Below, one piece after another: positions 18,037-26,869 of a stretch of DNA of 64,000 bases (the stretch's first letter is position 1; each line of letters opens with the position of its first letter). The notes beneath the pieces were generated by a model. The model worked only from the letters and a program-made list of their open reading frames with translations. It had not been told where the DNA came from and did not search any database. The position numbers were made by a program, and so were the translations under genes. Where the stretch lies: assembly GCA_041398565.1 (NCBI GenBank), contig JAWKUN010000004.1, positions 1,116,001 through 1,180,000 of the forward strand. The letters are read 5' to 3'. Origin of the DNA: DATGPD01 sp041398565 (GTDB lineage Bacteria; Planctomycetota; UBA1135; UBA2386).

Positions 18037-21000
18037 TTACTGCCCGATCGACGCCGCCAACGCCCGCGCCCAGGCGTCGTAGCCGGCCGCACTCAGATGC
18101 AGGAAGTCGCCGCCGAACAGCTCGGCGCGCGCGGCCCCGGACGGGTCCAGGAACGTCGCCCCGAAGTCGAGCACGCGCACGTCGTCGGGATGCGCGGTCG
18201 CGGCCAGCCGCGCGTTCACCGCGGCAGCGGCACGACGCATCGGGTCGGCGGCGGTGGCGCCGCGCGGCAACACACCGGCCAGCAGGATGCGCGGCACGCC
18301 GAGCTGGCGCAGGCGCTGCACGATCGCCTCGATGCCGGCCACGGTGTCGTCGACCGAGTCGCCGGCGGTGAGGTTGTTGGTCCCGATCGCGAGCACCACC
18401 AACTCGGGCCGCAACCCGGCGAGCGCGCCGTGGTCGAGGCGCCAGAGCACGTGCTGCGTCCGGTCGCCGGCGATGCCGAAGTTGCCGGCCCCGAGCGGCG
18501 CCAGGTCGCGGGTGAACGCGGCGGCGCCGGCGCCGCGCACGTCGCGGCCACCGACGAAACCCTGCACGATCGAGTCGCCGAGCAGGACCACCTTCGGCCG
18601 GTGCCGCTCTGCCCAGGCGACGATGTCGGCGTGCTGGTCGAACCACACGCTGCCCGGCCGCCACCCAGCCGCCTCGGCGCGGTCCTCGCTGCTCGGGGCC
18701 GGCACCACCGTCGGCGGCAACGGTGTCGCCAGCCCGACGTCGACGAATTGACCGCCGGCGGTCTGGTGGCAGTGCACGGCCAGCACGTGCTCGACGCCTT
18801 CGTGCGTCAGCAGGGCGCGCGCCGCCGGCGCCATCGGCACGGTGACGTAGTCGGTCGTGTAGCCGGAGAGCTGCGCGGCGAGCGCGCCGTCGACGTACAC
18901 CTCGGCGTCCTCGTCGTGGTGGACGCGCAGGAACAAGCCCTGGCGCGCGTCCGCCGCCGACAGACGGAAGCGCCGGCGTGCCCACAAGTCGGAACTGGTC
19001 CAGGGCGTGCCGATCACGGCGCCCGGCGTGCCGGCGCTGCCGAAGCCGGCCTCGCCCTCGCGCCAGTCGGCGTCGGTGAAGTCGGGCTGCATCCAGTCCT
19101 GGGCCGGAGCCTGCTCGGTACAGCGCCAGGCGGCCTTCGAAGCGCGCGCCGTCGGCAGGCACTCCGCCATCACCTCGACCCGCAGCGGAGCCCAGCGCTT
19201 CGCGCGGTGGTCGCCGCGTGCGCTCCACTTCTGCCAGCGTGCGGCATCGCCGAGCAGCGGCAGGAACACGCCGCCGACCACCGGCCGCGCGATCATGTTG
19301 ATCTTGGCGCCGCTGTCGGTGCGATGCCAATCGCAGAACGGCACGCGCTGCGGCGTCTCGTGCAGATAGCGCCAGATCGGCCGAACCAGCGCCTCGAAGT
19401 CGGCGCGCTCGCCGGTGAGCGTCGCGGTCCACAGCGTCCAGTCGCTCTTGGTGAACGACGCGCGGTGGTCGAGAGGCAGTCCGAACGGCTGCTGCATCCG
19501 GCGGTAGAAGGCCATCTCCCGCTGGGCGACCTCGGGCGGAAACAGGCCGAGGCCGAGCAGGCGATCCCAGACCAGGTTGTACTTCTGGCTCCAGGTGCCA
19601 GGCTTGTCGAACGCCAGCCGGGTGTGGTCGCCGTCGTCGGCGCGCGCCTGCCAGTCGGCGGCGAACCGCTCGGCCACGCCGCGGAAGTGCTCGGCCTCGT
19701 CGCGCAGCCCGCGCTGCTCGCACAGCCTGGCGTACGCCGCGAGCGCCAGGATCGCCTTCAGCGACAAGTTGACGTTGTGCGCCAGGTGGCCGGTGAAGTC
19801 GTCGGTGCACAGTTGGTTCTCGGGGTCGCGACCGTGCTCCGCCAGGTACTCGGCCCACTGCCGCAGCGCGTACCACGACCGCGCGGCGAACGCCGGGGTG
19901 CCTTCCACCTTGGCCACCGCCGCGACCAGCAGCAGCAGGTTGCCGCACTCCTCGACCGGCATCTGGTTGCGCTCGCCACGCTCGCCGTCGCCGTACACCT
20001 GTCCCTCGGCGTGCGGGTAGGTGCCGAGGTCGTGCGGCGCGAACGGAAAGCGCCAGCGCGCCGACAGCGCGTAGTCGAGCGGCGGCACCAGCATCGCCTT
20101 GGCGAGGTCGGGCGCCAGCAGCAGGAACAGCGGCGCCATCGGGTAGATGACGTCGACGGTGGCGATGCAGCCGTTGCTGAAGTTCTCCTTGGGGAACATG
20201 AGCGGCGCACCTGCGGCGTCGGCGCACAGCTTGTTGCCGGCGAGACACTGCCGGTAGGCGAGCGCGGCGATCTCGGCGTAGCGGCGGCCGCCCACCGCCT
20301 CGAGGTCGGCCATGAGTTCCTGGTCGAACGCCGCACAGCGGGCGCGCACGGCGGGCCAGTCGCGTTCGCCGGCCACCAAGAGGTCGGCGTCGCGGCGCTT
20401 CCACAGGGGGCGCAACGGCTGCCCGAAGGAACGGATCGACCACCCGTCGTCGTAGGCGATCACCGCCCGGCAGGTCCGAGGGTCGTCGCGCACCGCGTCG
20501 AGGCGCCGTGCCAGCGCCAGCACCGGCCACTCCTCGGACACCGCGCGCGGCCGGGCATCGAGGTCGTCGCCGAGCGTACGGTCGCCGGCGACGAAGCGGT
20601 CGTGCGCCGTGCTCGCCCCGACCCAGGCGGAGGTCACTTCCCCGTCGGTGCCGGCCATCGCCACCAGCAGGTGACCCCAGTCGATGCGCAGGTCGTCGCC
20701 CTTGCGGACGAGCACCGGCTGCGCGCGCGAGCCGCAGGCGCGCACGACGAGGCCGCCCGCCGTCCGCTTCTGCTCGAGCACTTCCTGCGCCGGATCGTCG
20801 ACCGCGATCTCGGCACTGGCGTCCAGGTACACCGCCACGTCGTGGGCCTGGCCGTCGAGCGCCCGCACCTCCCAAGTCACGTAGGTGAGCGGCCGCGCCA
20901 ATACGTCGAGGTCGTCGGGCAGCGCCGGCGTGGTGAAGGTGAGGGTGAGCGCCACCCGCGCGTCGGCGAAGCGGGCGATGGTGCGCGTCGGCAGCACCTC

Positions 21001-21267
21001 GAGGTCGACCTGCCGCAAGGCGGGCACCGTGCGTGGCTCGTCGCCGAGCACGCGCACGCAGGCACCGTCGATGCGCAGCATGCTGGTGAGCCGGTGCGGA
21101 CGTCCCGTCCAGTGCACGGTCGCCGCGTCGGTCAACTTGTCGGCTGGCGACCAGATACTGAAGTAGGGATCGTGCGCCACCAGCGGCACGGCCGGCGGGC
21201 GCAGCCGAGGCGGCTCTTGCTGAGCCCCCGAGACGGTGGCCGCGAGCAGCAGAGAGAGGAGCACCAT
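18037..21267 (-). CDS. Secreted glutaminase-A-like protein fused to an SGNH/GDSL hydrolase
   Basis: 1076 residues with a signal peptide at about 1-15. Residues about 20-670 match the GtaA glutaminase architecture (DUF4964, DUF5127, DUF4965, DUF1793): LVAHDPYFSIWSPADKL, MFPKENFSNGCIATVDV, FPFAPHDLGTYPH, CTDDFTGHLAHNVNLSLKA, DKPGTWSQKYNLVWDRLLG and ARPVVGGVF. A beta-sandwich-like part follows, then a complete SGNH hydrolase from about 885 to the end with LLGDSIVQGF (Ser899), GTNN (962-965) and DFLH (Asp1054, His1057). GtaA enzymes hydrolyse L-glutamine; SGNH domains deacylate esters. The fusion is unusual. It ends a three-gene minus-strand group with 21316 and 22182. Confidence 0.85.
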   Translation of the reverse strand: MVLLSLLLAATVSGAQQEPPRLRPPAVPLVAHDPYFSIWSPADKLTDAATVHWTGRPHRLTSMLRIDGACVRVLGDEPRTVPALRQVDLEVLPTRTIARFADARVALTLTFTTPALPDDLDVLARPLTYVTWEVRALDGQAHDVAVYLDASAEIAVDDPAQEVLEQKRTAGGLVVRACGSRAQPVLVRKGDDLRIDWGHLLVAMAGTDGEVTSAWVGASTAHDRFVAGDRTLGDDLDARPRAVSEEWPVLALARRLDAVRDDPRTCRAVIAYDDGWSIRSFGQPLRPLWKRRDADLLVAGERDWPAVRARCAAFDQELMADLEAVGGRRYAEIAALAYRQCLAGNKLCADAAGAPLMFPKENFSNGCIATVDVIYPMAPLFLLLAPDLAKAMLVPPLDYALSARWRFPFAPHDLGTYPHAEGQVYGDGERGERNQMPVEECGNLLLLVAAVAKVEGTPAFAARSWYALRQWAEYLAEHGRDPENQLCTDDFTGHLAHNVNLSLKAILALAAYARLCEQRGLRDEAEHFRGVAERFAADWQARADDGDHTRLAFDKPGTWSQKYNLVWDRLLGLGLFPPEVAQREMAFYRRMQQPFGLPLDHRASFTKSDWTLWTATLTGERADFEALVRPIWRYLHETPQRVPFCDWHRTDSGAKINMIARPVVGGVFLPLLGDAARWQKWSARGDHRAKRWAPLRVEVMAECLPTARASKAAWRCTEQAPAQDWMQPDFTDADWREGEAGFGSAGTPGAVIGTPWTSSDLWARRRFRLSAADARQGLFLRVHHDEDAEVYVDGALAAQLSGYTTDYVTVPMAPAARALLTHEGVEHVLAVHCHQTAGGQFVDVGLATPLPPTVVPAPSSEDRAEAAGWRPGSVWFDQHADIVAWAERHRPKVVLLGDSIVQGFVGGRDVRGAGAAAFTRDLAPLGAGNFGIAGDRTQHVLWRLDHGALAGLRPELVVLAIGTNNLTAGDSVDDTVAGIEAIVQRLRQLGVPRILLAGVLPRGATAADPMRRAAAAVNARLAATAHPDDVRVLDFGATFLDPSGAARAELFGGDFLHLSAAGYDAWARALAASIGQ

Positions 21268-21315
21268 GGCGTGCCTTGTTAGCCGCGCCCGCCACCGAAG
21301 TCGACCGCGCCCCGT

Positions 21316-22185
21316 TCAGCCGTCGCCGCGGCAGGGCTGCAGGCCGAGCGGCATCTCCGGGAACTCGAACACCTCGCTCGTGCCCATCGGCGCCAGCTGC
21401 CGCTCGCGGTCGTCGACGGGGGCCGTCTCGACGATGCCGAGCTTGGGCGTCTGCCGCACCACCCGCCAGTCGACCAGCGGCACCTGCGGCGCGGTCCACG
21501 CCGTCACGCTGCGGTCGTTCTTGGCCTCGAACCACAGCCACCACCCCTTGCGCGCCGAGGCGCCGTCGGCCCAGTCGACGCGGGCCCGCACCACCAGGTC
21601 GCTGTGGCCGACGTGGCTGCCGGTGGGCGTGTCGACCAGCGCCAGGTAGTGGAAGCGCGCGTCGCGGTGGCAGACGACCTCACGGTTGATGTGCTCGACG
21701 TAGCCGAGGTTCGGATCGAGCATCCAGGAGTCGGGCGAGCGGCTGTCGTGGGCGCGCCGGAACCAGTCGACGTAGGCCACCGCCTTGTGGCTGCCGTCGA
21801 ACTCGAGCACGGCCGCGAACGGCCAGGCGCGGTCGATCGGCTTCACCTTCTGGTCGCGACGCCAGTGTGCCGCCCGGTCGCGCACCGGCCCCACGGCCAG
21901 CACCGGCTTGCCGTCGGCACCCTGCTCCCATCCGGACGTGTGCGCCGCGGCCCGCTGCGCCAGCGCCATGCGCACGACCGCGGCGTGTCGGGCACGCAGG
22001 AGCGGGCGCGTGTACAGATGGAGCGCGGCATGGCGCGGCGGCGGCGGCGGTCCCGACGCGCGCCGCGGCCGCGCACCGAGCAACCACGCGCTCGATGCCC
22101 ACGTCGTCGATGCCCACGTCGCCGATGCCAGAAGGAACGCGCGGCGGTCGGCGCAGAACGGGCGGTCGTCACCGGGGCAGATCAT
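21316..22185 (-). CDS. Secreted protein of unknown function, possible Tat signal
   Basis: 289 residues from the ATG at 22183-22185. The N-terminus has DRRAFLLASATW, a twin-arginine-like motif at about residues 13-24, followed by a hydrophobic, Ala/Ser/Trp-rich stretch. The mature part contains many aromatic residues (DPNLGYVEHINREVVCHRD, KGWWLWFEAKNDRSVTAWT). No family is recognised. Its start overlaps the stop of 22182-23417 by 4 nt (ATGA), and it lies 48 bases ahead of the glutaminase-SGNH gene, suggesting one operon of exported proteins. Confidence 0.75.
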   Translation of the reverse strand: MICPGDDRPFCADRRAFLLASATWASTTWASSAWLLGARPRRASGPPPPPRHAALHLYTRPLLRARHAAVVRMALAQRAAAHTSGWEQGADGKPVLAVGPVRDRAAHWRRDQKVKPIDRAWPFAAVLEFDGSHKAVAYVDWFRRAHDSRSPDSWMLDPNLGYVEHINREVVCHRDARFHYLALVDTPTGSHVGHSDLVVRARVDWADGASARKGWWLWFEAKNDRSVTAWTAPQVPLVDWRVVRQTPKLGIVETAPVDDRERQLAPMGTSEVFEFPEMPLGLQPCRGDG

Positions 22186-23417
22186 GGCGGGTAGGTCTCG
22201 CGCACGAAGGCAACCACGCGATCGTCGACGCTGGCAGGATCGAGACCGGCCGCAGCCAGCGCCACGGCCGAGCTGCGTCCCGCGCGCAGCGCCTGCACCG
22301 CGCGCGGCAGGCCGCGGCTGTCCGCCGCCGGGCCCGGCGTGCTCGGCGCCTGCGTCGGCCTGGTCAAGAGGTCGACCAGGACGAAGGCGAGGACGTGGTG
22401 TGCCGGCGTGAAGTCGGCCACGTCGCGAGGCAGCAGGTCGGCGACGCTCGGGAGCTGCCCGCGCGCCAGCAGGTCGCGCGCGCCGCGCCGCCACGCGCCC
22501 CCCAAGAAGCGCCGCGGCGGCTGCAAGCGCTCCAGCACGCAGCAGGTCTCGCACAGCCCGCCGGGTTGGGTGGCCTCGAGCCAGTGCGCGAACCCCTCGG
22601 CCAGCCACGCCGGTGGGACGTCGGTCGACGGTGCTGGGTCGGTCGCCGCCGCGAACACGCCATCGAGCGTCAGGTGCGCCACCGCATGCGCCAGCAACCG
22701 CTGCAGCGCCGCGTCGTCGTCGGTGGCGCGCGGATCGTGTCGCAGCACCGCCGCGCGCTCGCGCACCGCGCCGAGGCCCTGCGGTTCGAGCCCGGCCACG
22801 TGCGCGGTCCAGCGCGCCGCCTCGAGTTCGTCGCGCACCAGCGCGACCGCGGCGCGCGCGGTCGCGTCGTCGCCGCGCCCGACGCCCTTGTCGCCCGCCT
22901 CGTCGACCTCCTTACCGGCGTCCGCGTCGACGCCGAGCACGGCGCCCGCCTGCGCGCGCAGCCCTTCGAGCCGCGTCGCGTACAGGTGCATCTGCGCGTG
23001 CACGTCCTTGGCCGGGCAGCCGTCGATGCCGGCCGGCGCGAAGCGCAGGTCGAAGTGGCGAGTGCGGCAAGTCGGCAGCGTCCGCGCGCCCGCAGCCTCG
23101 ACCGGCGTCGCAATCTCCCGCCCCCAGGCCTCGACCGCGGCGCGCCGCCGCGTCAGCTCGCCGGCCGCCGCGTCCTTCGCGGGGCAGGTGCACGCCACCA
23201 CGAAGCTGCCGCCGCAGGCGCGGCAGCGGGCACACTCGCTGCAGAACTGCAGTGAGCCGGCGGCGCCCGCCGCGCAACCCGAACACGGCGCGAGCCCGGT
23301 GTCGCTGCACGTGGCGCACGCACTCTGTGCCGAGGCCGGCGAAGCGAGCGCCGTTGCGAAGAAGGTCGCGAGTGCTCCCGGCCAGACCTCGCCCCCGATC
23401 GCCGATCGTCGCCGCAT
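22182..23417 (-). CDS. Exported CxxC-rich protein with a degenerate gluzincin-like core
   Basis: 411 residues from the ATG at 23415-23417. A signal peptide ends near ALASPASAQ. Next comes a cluster of CxxC pairs (CATC, CSGC, CSEC, CRAC, then CTC) like a DnaJ-type zinc ribbon. The C-terminal half has HAVAH at residues 244-248 and WLAEGFAHWLE with Glu274. This matches the helix spacing of gluzincin peptidases (HExxH then Glu about 26 residues later), but the catalytic Glu of HExxH is Ala here. It is probably a non-catalytic relative. It is the first gene of the trio with 21316 and 18037. The frame is open upstream, but the signal peptide fixes the start. Confidence 0.75.
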   Translation of the reverse strand: MRRRSAIGGEVWPGALATFFATALASPASAQSACATCSDTGLAPCSGCAAGAAGSLQFCSECARCRACGGSFVVACTCPAKDAAAGELTRRRAAVEAWGREIATPVEAAGARTLPTCRTRHFDLRFAPAGIDGCPAKDVHAQMHLYATRLEGLRAQAGAVLGVDADAGKEVDEAGDKGVGRGDDATARAAVALVRDELEAARWTAHVAGLEPQGLGAVRERAAVLRHDPRATDDDAALQRLLAHAVAHLTLDGVFAAATDPAPSTDVPPAWLAEGFAHWLEATQPGGLCETCCVLERLQPPRRFLGGAWRRGARDLLARGQLPSVADLLPRDVADFTPAHHVLAFVLVDLLTRPTQAPSTPGPAADSRGLPRAVQALRAGRSSAVALAAAGLDPASVDDRVVAFVRETYPP

Positions 23418-23638
23418 GCGACCGCGATACGCCCCCGCTTCCGGTCCGTCAACTTGGCCGCCGCCGCCCCGGGAAACAACGGCCACGTGCATGGCAGGTG
23501 AGGTCCTCACTCGGCGCGGATGATCGCCACGCCCGGCTGCATGACGCCGCAGCAGGCTCGCGGCCACATCGGCGCGATCACCGGAGCCGCCGTCCCCGTG
23601 CGCGCCACCCGTCGGCACGCGCCGTGGCCTGGCCGCCC

Positions 23639-24235
23639 CTAGATGGCCTCGTCGCCGGCCCTGGCCCCCCTGATCAGCCCCCCCAGCCGCACCAGCGCGC
23701 GCGCATGCAGTTTCTCCACCGCGTCCTTGGTCTTGCCCATGCGCTCGGCGATGGCAGCGAAGGGCAGGCGCTCGAGGTGACGTAGCTCGACGACCGTCTG
23801 ATAGTGGACCGGCAGCGCGGTGATTGCCTTCAGCACACGCTCGCGCAGCTCCTCCTGGACGAGCTCGCGGTCGGGTCGCTCGCCACTGGCGGCAAGCGCT
23901 TCCTCGGAGAACACGTCGAAGGCCATCTCGCGCTTGCGGCGCGTGGCATCGACGATGTTGTTGCGCGCGAGATGCGTGAGCCAAGCGACGATCTGCAGCT
24001 CGGTACGCGGCATGCGCTGAGCGTTGTCGAGCGCTTCGACCAGCACCTGTTGCAGGAAATCGCGGGTCTCGGCCTCGGCCCGAGCTTTGGGGCCCATCAG
24101 CCAGCGGATGCGGTTCAGGAGCTCGCGCTGGTGGCGCACGACCAGCACTTCGAGGCTTCTGCGGTCGCCCTCGCGCACGGCTCGCAGCAGGTCGGCGTCG
24201 GTCGGTGGACGACGATTGTGGCTGGAGGCCGGCAA
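23639..24235 (-). CDS. ECF-type RNA polymerase sigma factor
   Basis: 198 residues. Sigma region 2 covers about 12-100 (DADLLRAVREGDRRSLEVLV, then ETRDFLQQVLVEALDNA and LQIVAWLTHLARNNIVDATRR). Region 4 covers about 130-190 (LPVHYQTVVELRHLERLPFAAIAERMG, given in pieces, with KTKDAVEKLHARALVRL as recognition helix). The start is TTG at 24233-24235; an in-frame TAG lies just upstream and no ATG or GTG is available before region 2. It is divergent from the LamG/FG-GAP gene across 306 bases. No anti-sigma gene is adjacent. Confidence 0.88.
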   Translation of the reverse strand: MPASSHNRRPPTDADLLRAVREGDRRSLEVLVVRHQRELLNRIRWLMGPKARAEAETRDFLQQVLVEALDNAQRMPRTELQIVAWLTHLARNNIVDATRRKREMAFDVFSEEALAASGERPDRELVQEELRERVLKAITALPVHYQTVVELRHLERLPFAAIAERMGKTKDAVEKLHARALVRLGGLIRGARAGDEAI

Positions 24236-24541
24236 AGGACTGACGTTGAGGACGAGGAAGAGGTCGAAGAGCCTTCGGTCCGCAGCATCCTAGTCGATGC
24301 CATCGCCGATGGCCGAATCGGATCACCCTCACGCATGCCGGGTGTCGGGCATGGGGCCTCCGAAGCCGCGCCATCGCCCCCGCGACCCGCCGTCACGACG
24401 CAAGCCGCTGAATCTGCTGGCCGATCCCGTGTGTTCGCCCTGACCACCGTGCGCACGCGCACGACATTTCCTCCCCGAGGGTGTCGGCTTCCTGAGCTTC
24501 GATCGCTTCACCGTTTGGATCGTCAATCGAACGGAGGCCAT
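24236..24541. other. 306-bp divergent intergenic region
   Basis: This lies between the ECF sigma gene (minus) and the LamG/FG-GAP gene (plus). It probably holds both promoters. I could not pick a convincing -35/-10 pair. The plus gene has a strong GGAGG at 24533-24537, followed by a nonsense ATGTGA that overlaps the GTG actually used at 24542. Confidence 0.5.
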
Positions 24542-26725
24542 GTGAACACTCGCTCTCTCGCCCTTCCCGTCCTGGGATCGCTGCTCGCCCTCTCTCCTGC
24601 TGCCCAAACTGCCAGCCTCATCCACCGCTGGGCCGGAGAGGGCAACCCCAACGACAGCGTGGGCGCGCTGCACGGCACGCAAGCCGGTGCCCCGGGCTAC
24701 GGCGCGGGCAGAATCGGCCAGACATTCACGTTCGACAGCAACGACGACCGCGTGACCATCCCGAACGACGCCTCGCTCACCCCCACCTCGGCCGGCTTCA
24801 CCGCGGAGTTCTGGATGAAGGCCAGTTCGTCGCAGGCCACCAGCGGACTCGTCACTCCGGTGGACAAGTCCCACGGTTTCGGCAGCCACTCGGGTTGGGG
24901 ATTCCAGATGGACTCCGCCGGCGCCATCGGCGTGGTGTGGGGCGAGTTTCCCCAAGGCGTCAACATCACAACCGCCAACCTCTTCGACGACACCTGGCAC
25001 CACTTGGCCTTCACCTACGATGGGCCCACCGACACGGTCCGAACCTACCTCGACGGTGCTCCGCAGACATCGCAAAGCCCCACGGGGGAGCTCACCATCA
25101 GCGGAACGGGGCCGCTCAATGTCGGCTACGTCGGCGGCGCAGGTACACCGCAGCGCTTCTTCACCGGCTCGGTCGACGAACTCGGCATCTACGACCGCGC
25201 ACTTTCCGACAGCGAGATCCATGCCATCTTCGTCGCGGGAAGCAGCGACCTTGCGGTCGGCGCCGAGCCACGCGACGTCGTCGCGTTCGACCTCGATGGG
25301 GACGGCGACCTCGATCTCGCGACCGCGAACCACGCGGACAACACGGTGTCGATCCTGCCCAACAACGGCGACGGCACCTTCGCCGCAGCCACGACGATCA
25401 CGCTCACGGCCGCCGACCTGGGCGCCATCGCGCTCGGGGCGACCGTGGTCGGTGGCCAGACGATTCTGGCCGTGGCGTGCAACGACTCCAACACCGTGTG
25501 CTGGATCACGGATCCGCTGGGCGCGACGCCGACCAAGACCTCGTTCACCCTGGGCGGCCTGCTTCGGCCCGTGCGCGTGGCGTGCCGCTCCGGCCTCGCC
25601 AATTCCAGCTTCGACGACGTGTGTGCCGTCGCCTGCCAGGGCGAGCTGCTCGCAGGCGGCGGAGGCCTTGCCGTGCTGCAGTCGACCGGCCTGAGCCAGA
25701 CCTTCCCGCTCGGACCGACGGTCGGCGTGGTGGTATGCGACCTCGACGCCGACGACATCCCGGACATCGCAGCGCTGTCCACGGGAGGTGGAAGTCAGGT
25801 GAAGTTGTTCCGCAACGACGGACTCGGCGGATTCACGGATCCCGGCGGCTCCCTCGCGGCCGGCAACGCCAACGTCCTCGCCCGCTTCCATGACCACGCG
25901 GAACACTTCGGTGACGGCAGCGACCTGGCATGCGCGAGTCTGGACCTGATCGGCAACGGCGACCTGATCGTGTTCCGCAACACCGGCAGTGGCTCCCTGA
26001 CCACGGGACGGTTCACGCCAGTCCAGCTGCCGGCCCAGAACACCTATCCGCTGGCCATGGCGTCCGGCGACTTCGAGGACAACACCATCGCCTACACCGT
26101 GTCCGGCGCCGGCAGCTACCCGATCGTCTCGCGCCCGGACCTCGTCGTCGTCGACGCCGTCCACGGCGTGACCAGCCTGCACGACTTCGACGGCGCGACG
26201 TTCGGCAGCCCGCAGGCCGAGGTGGCGGGAACCAACCCGGTGGCCAGCGTGGTGGCCGACCTCGACGGCGACGGCTGTGACGACCTCGCCGTGGCCAACC
26301 AGGGCTCGAACGACGTGACCGTGACCCTCACGATCCCTCCCGCGCTCGCCGAGTCCTACGGCACGGGCTGCGCGGGCACCGCGGGCGTGCCCCTTCTCAC
26401 CGCCGTCGGCCTGCCGGTGAGTGGTTCGACCTCGTTCGCGGTGACGCTGTCACAGGCGCGCCCCTTCGCGCTGGCCGTACTGCTGTTCTCAGGCTCCGCG
26501 GGCCAGGACCCGATCGGACCTTGCACGTTCTACCTGCACGACATCGCGGTGAGCGTGCTCGGGTTCACGGACGGCAGCGGCAGCGCCGCGTTGCCGATCT
26601 CCATCCCGGCGAGCGTGTTCCTCGGCGCCGACCTCTATGCCCAGGGCGTGGTCTTCGACCCCAACGGCGCCCTCAACGGCCAGCTCGCGCTCACCGCCGG
26701 CCTCAGGATCCAGGTCGGGCAGTGA
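24542..26725 (+). CDS. Secreted LamG + FG-GAP/VCBS protein with planctomycete C-terminal domain
   Basis: 727 residues from the GTG at 24542, which has GGAGG 5 bases upstream; the ATG two bases earlier is followed at once by TGA. A signal peptide ends near ALSPAAQ. Residues about 25-230 are a concanavalin-like LamG domain (GFTAEFWMKAS, DDTWHHLAFTYDG, FFTGSVDELGIYDRALSDSEI). Then FG-GAP/VCBS-type repeats with Asp-rich calcium loops follow (DLDGDGDLDLATANHADNTVSIL in pieces, DLDADDIPDIAAL, DLDGDGCDDLAVANQG). The last 130 residues begin YGTGCAGTAGVPLL, the C-terminal domain shared with other secreted proteins here. It is likely a surface carbohydrate-binding or adhesion protein. Confidence 0.85.
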   Translation: MNTRSLALPVLGSLLALSPAAQTASLIHRWAGEGNPNDSVGALHGTQAGAPGYGAGRIGQTFTFDSNDDRVTIPNDASLTPTSAGFTAEFWMKASSSQATSGLVTPVDKSHGFGSHSGWGFQMDSAGAIGVVWGEFPQGVNITTANLFDDTWHHLAFTYDGPTDTVRTYLDGAPQTSQSPTGELTISGTGPLNVGYVGGAGTPQRFFTGSVDELGIYDRALSDSEIHAIFVAGSSDLAVGAEPRDVVAFDLDGDGDLDLATANHADNTVSILPNNGDGTFAAATTITLTAADLGAIALGATVVGGQTILAVACNDSNTVCWITDPLGATPTKTSFTLGGLLRPVRVACRSGLANSSFDDVCAVACQGELLAGGGGLAVLQSTGLSQTFPLGPTVGVVVCDLDADDIPDIAALSTGGGSQVKLFRNDGLGGFTDPGGSLAAGNANVLARFHDHAEHFGDGSDLACASLDLIGNGDLIVFRNTGSGSLTTGRFTPVQLPAQNTYPLAMASGDFEDNTIAYTVSGAGSYPIVSRPDLVVVDAVHGVTSLHDFDGATFGSPQAEVAGTNPVASVVADLDGDGCDDLAVANQGSNDVTVTLTIPPALAESYGTGCAGTAGVPLLTAVGLPVSGSTSFAVTLSQARPFALAVLLFSGSAGQDPIGPCTFYLHDIAVSVLGFTDGSGSAALPISIPASVFLGADLYAQGVVFDPNGALNGQLALTAGLRIQVGQ

Positions 26726-26761
26726 GGTAGGCGACCCGGCGCGACCGAGCGAGCCGGTGTT

Positions 26762-26781
26762 GCCGCGGCGCGTGCCGCGGC
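26762..26781. terminator. Hairpin after the LamG/FG-GAP gene
   Basis: GCCGCGGC at 26762-26769 pairs with GCCGCGGC at 26774-26781 around a GCGT loop, 36 bases past the stop. The arms are also self-palindromic. There is no T-run. Confidence 0.45.
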
Positions 26782-26869
26782 CGCGACCCGCCGATACCGT
26801 CGCCCCCCGGGCACCGGTTGCGGTCGGCTCCCGACGCCATCCGATAAAGCGTTGGGAGTCTCCTCAGGG

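Noticed and set aside
22182..24374. A 730-residue version of the CxxC-rich protein starting at 24374
   Set aside because: The extra N-terminus runs antisense-shifted through the ECF sigma gene; the signal peptide at 23417 marks the real start.
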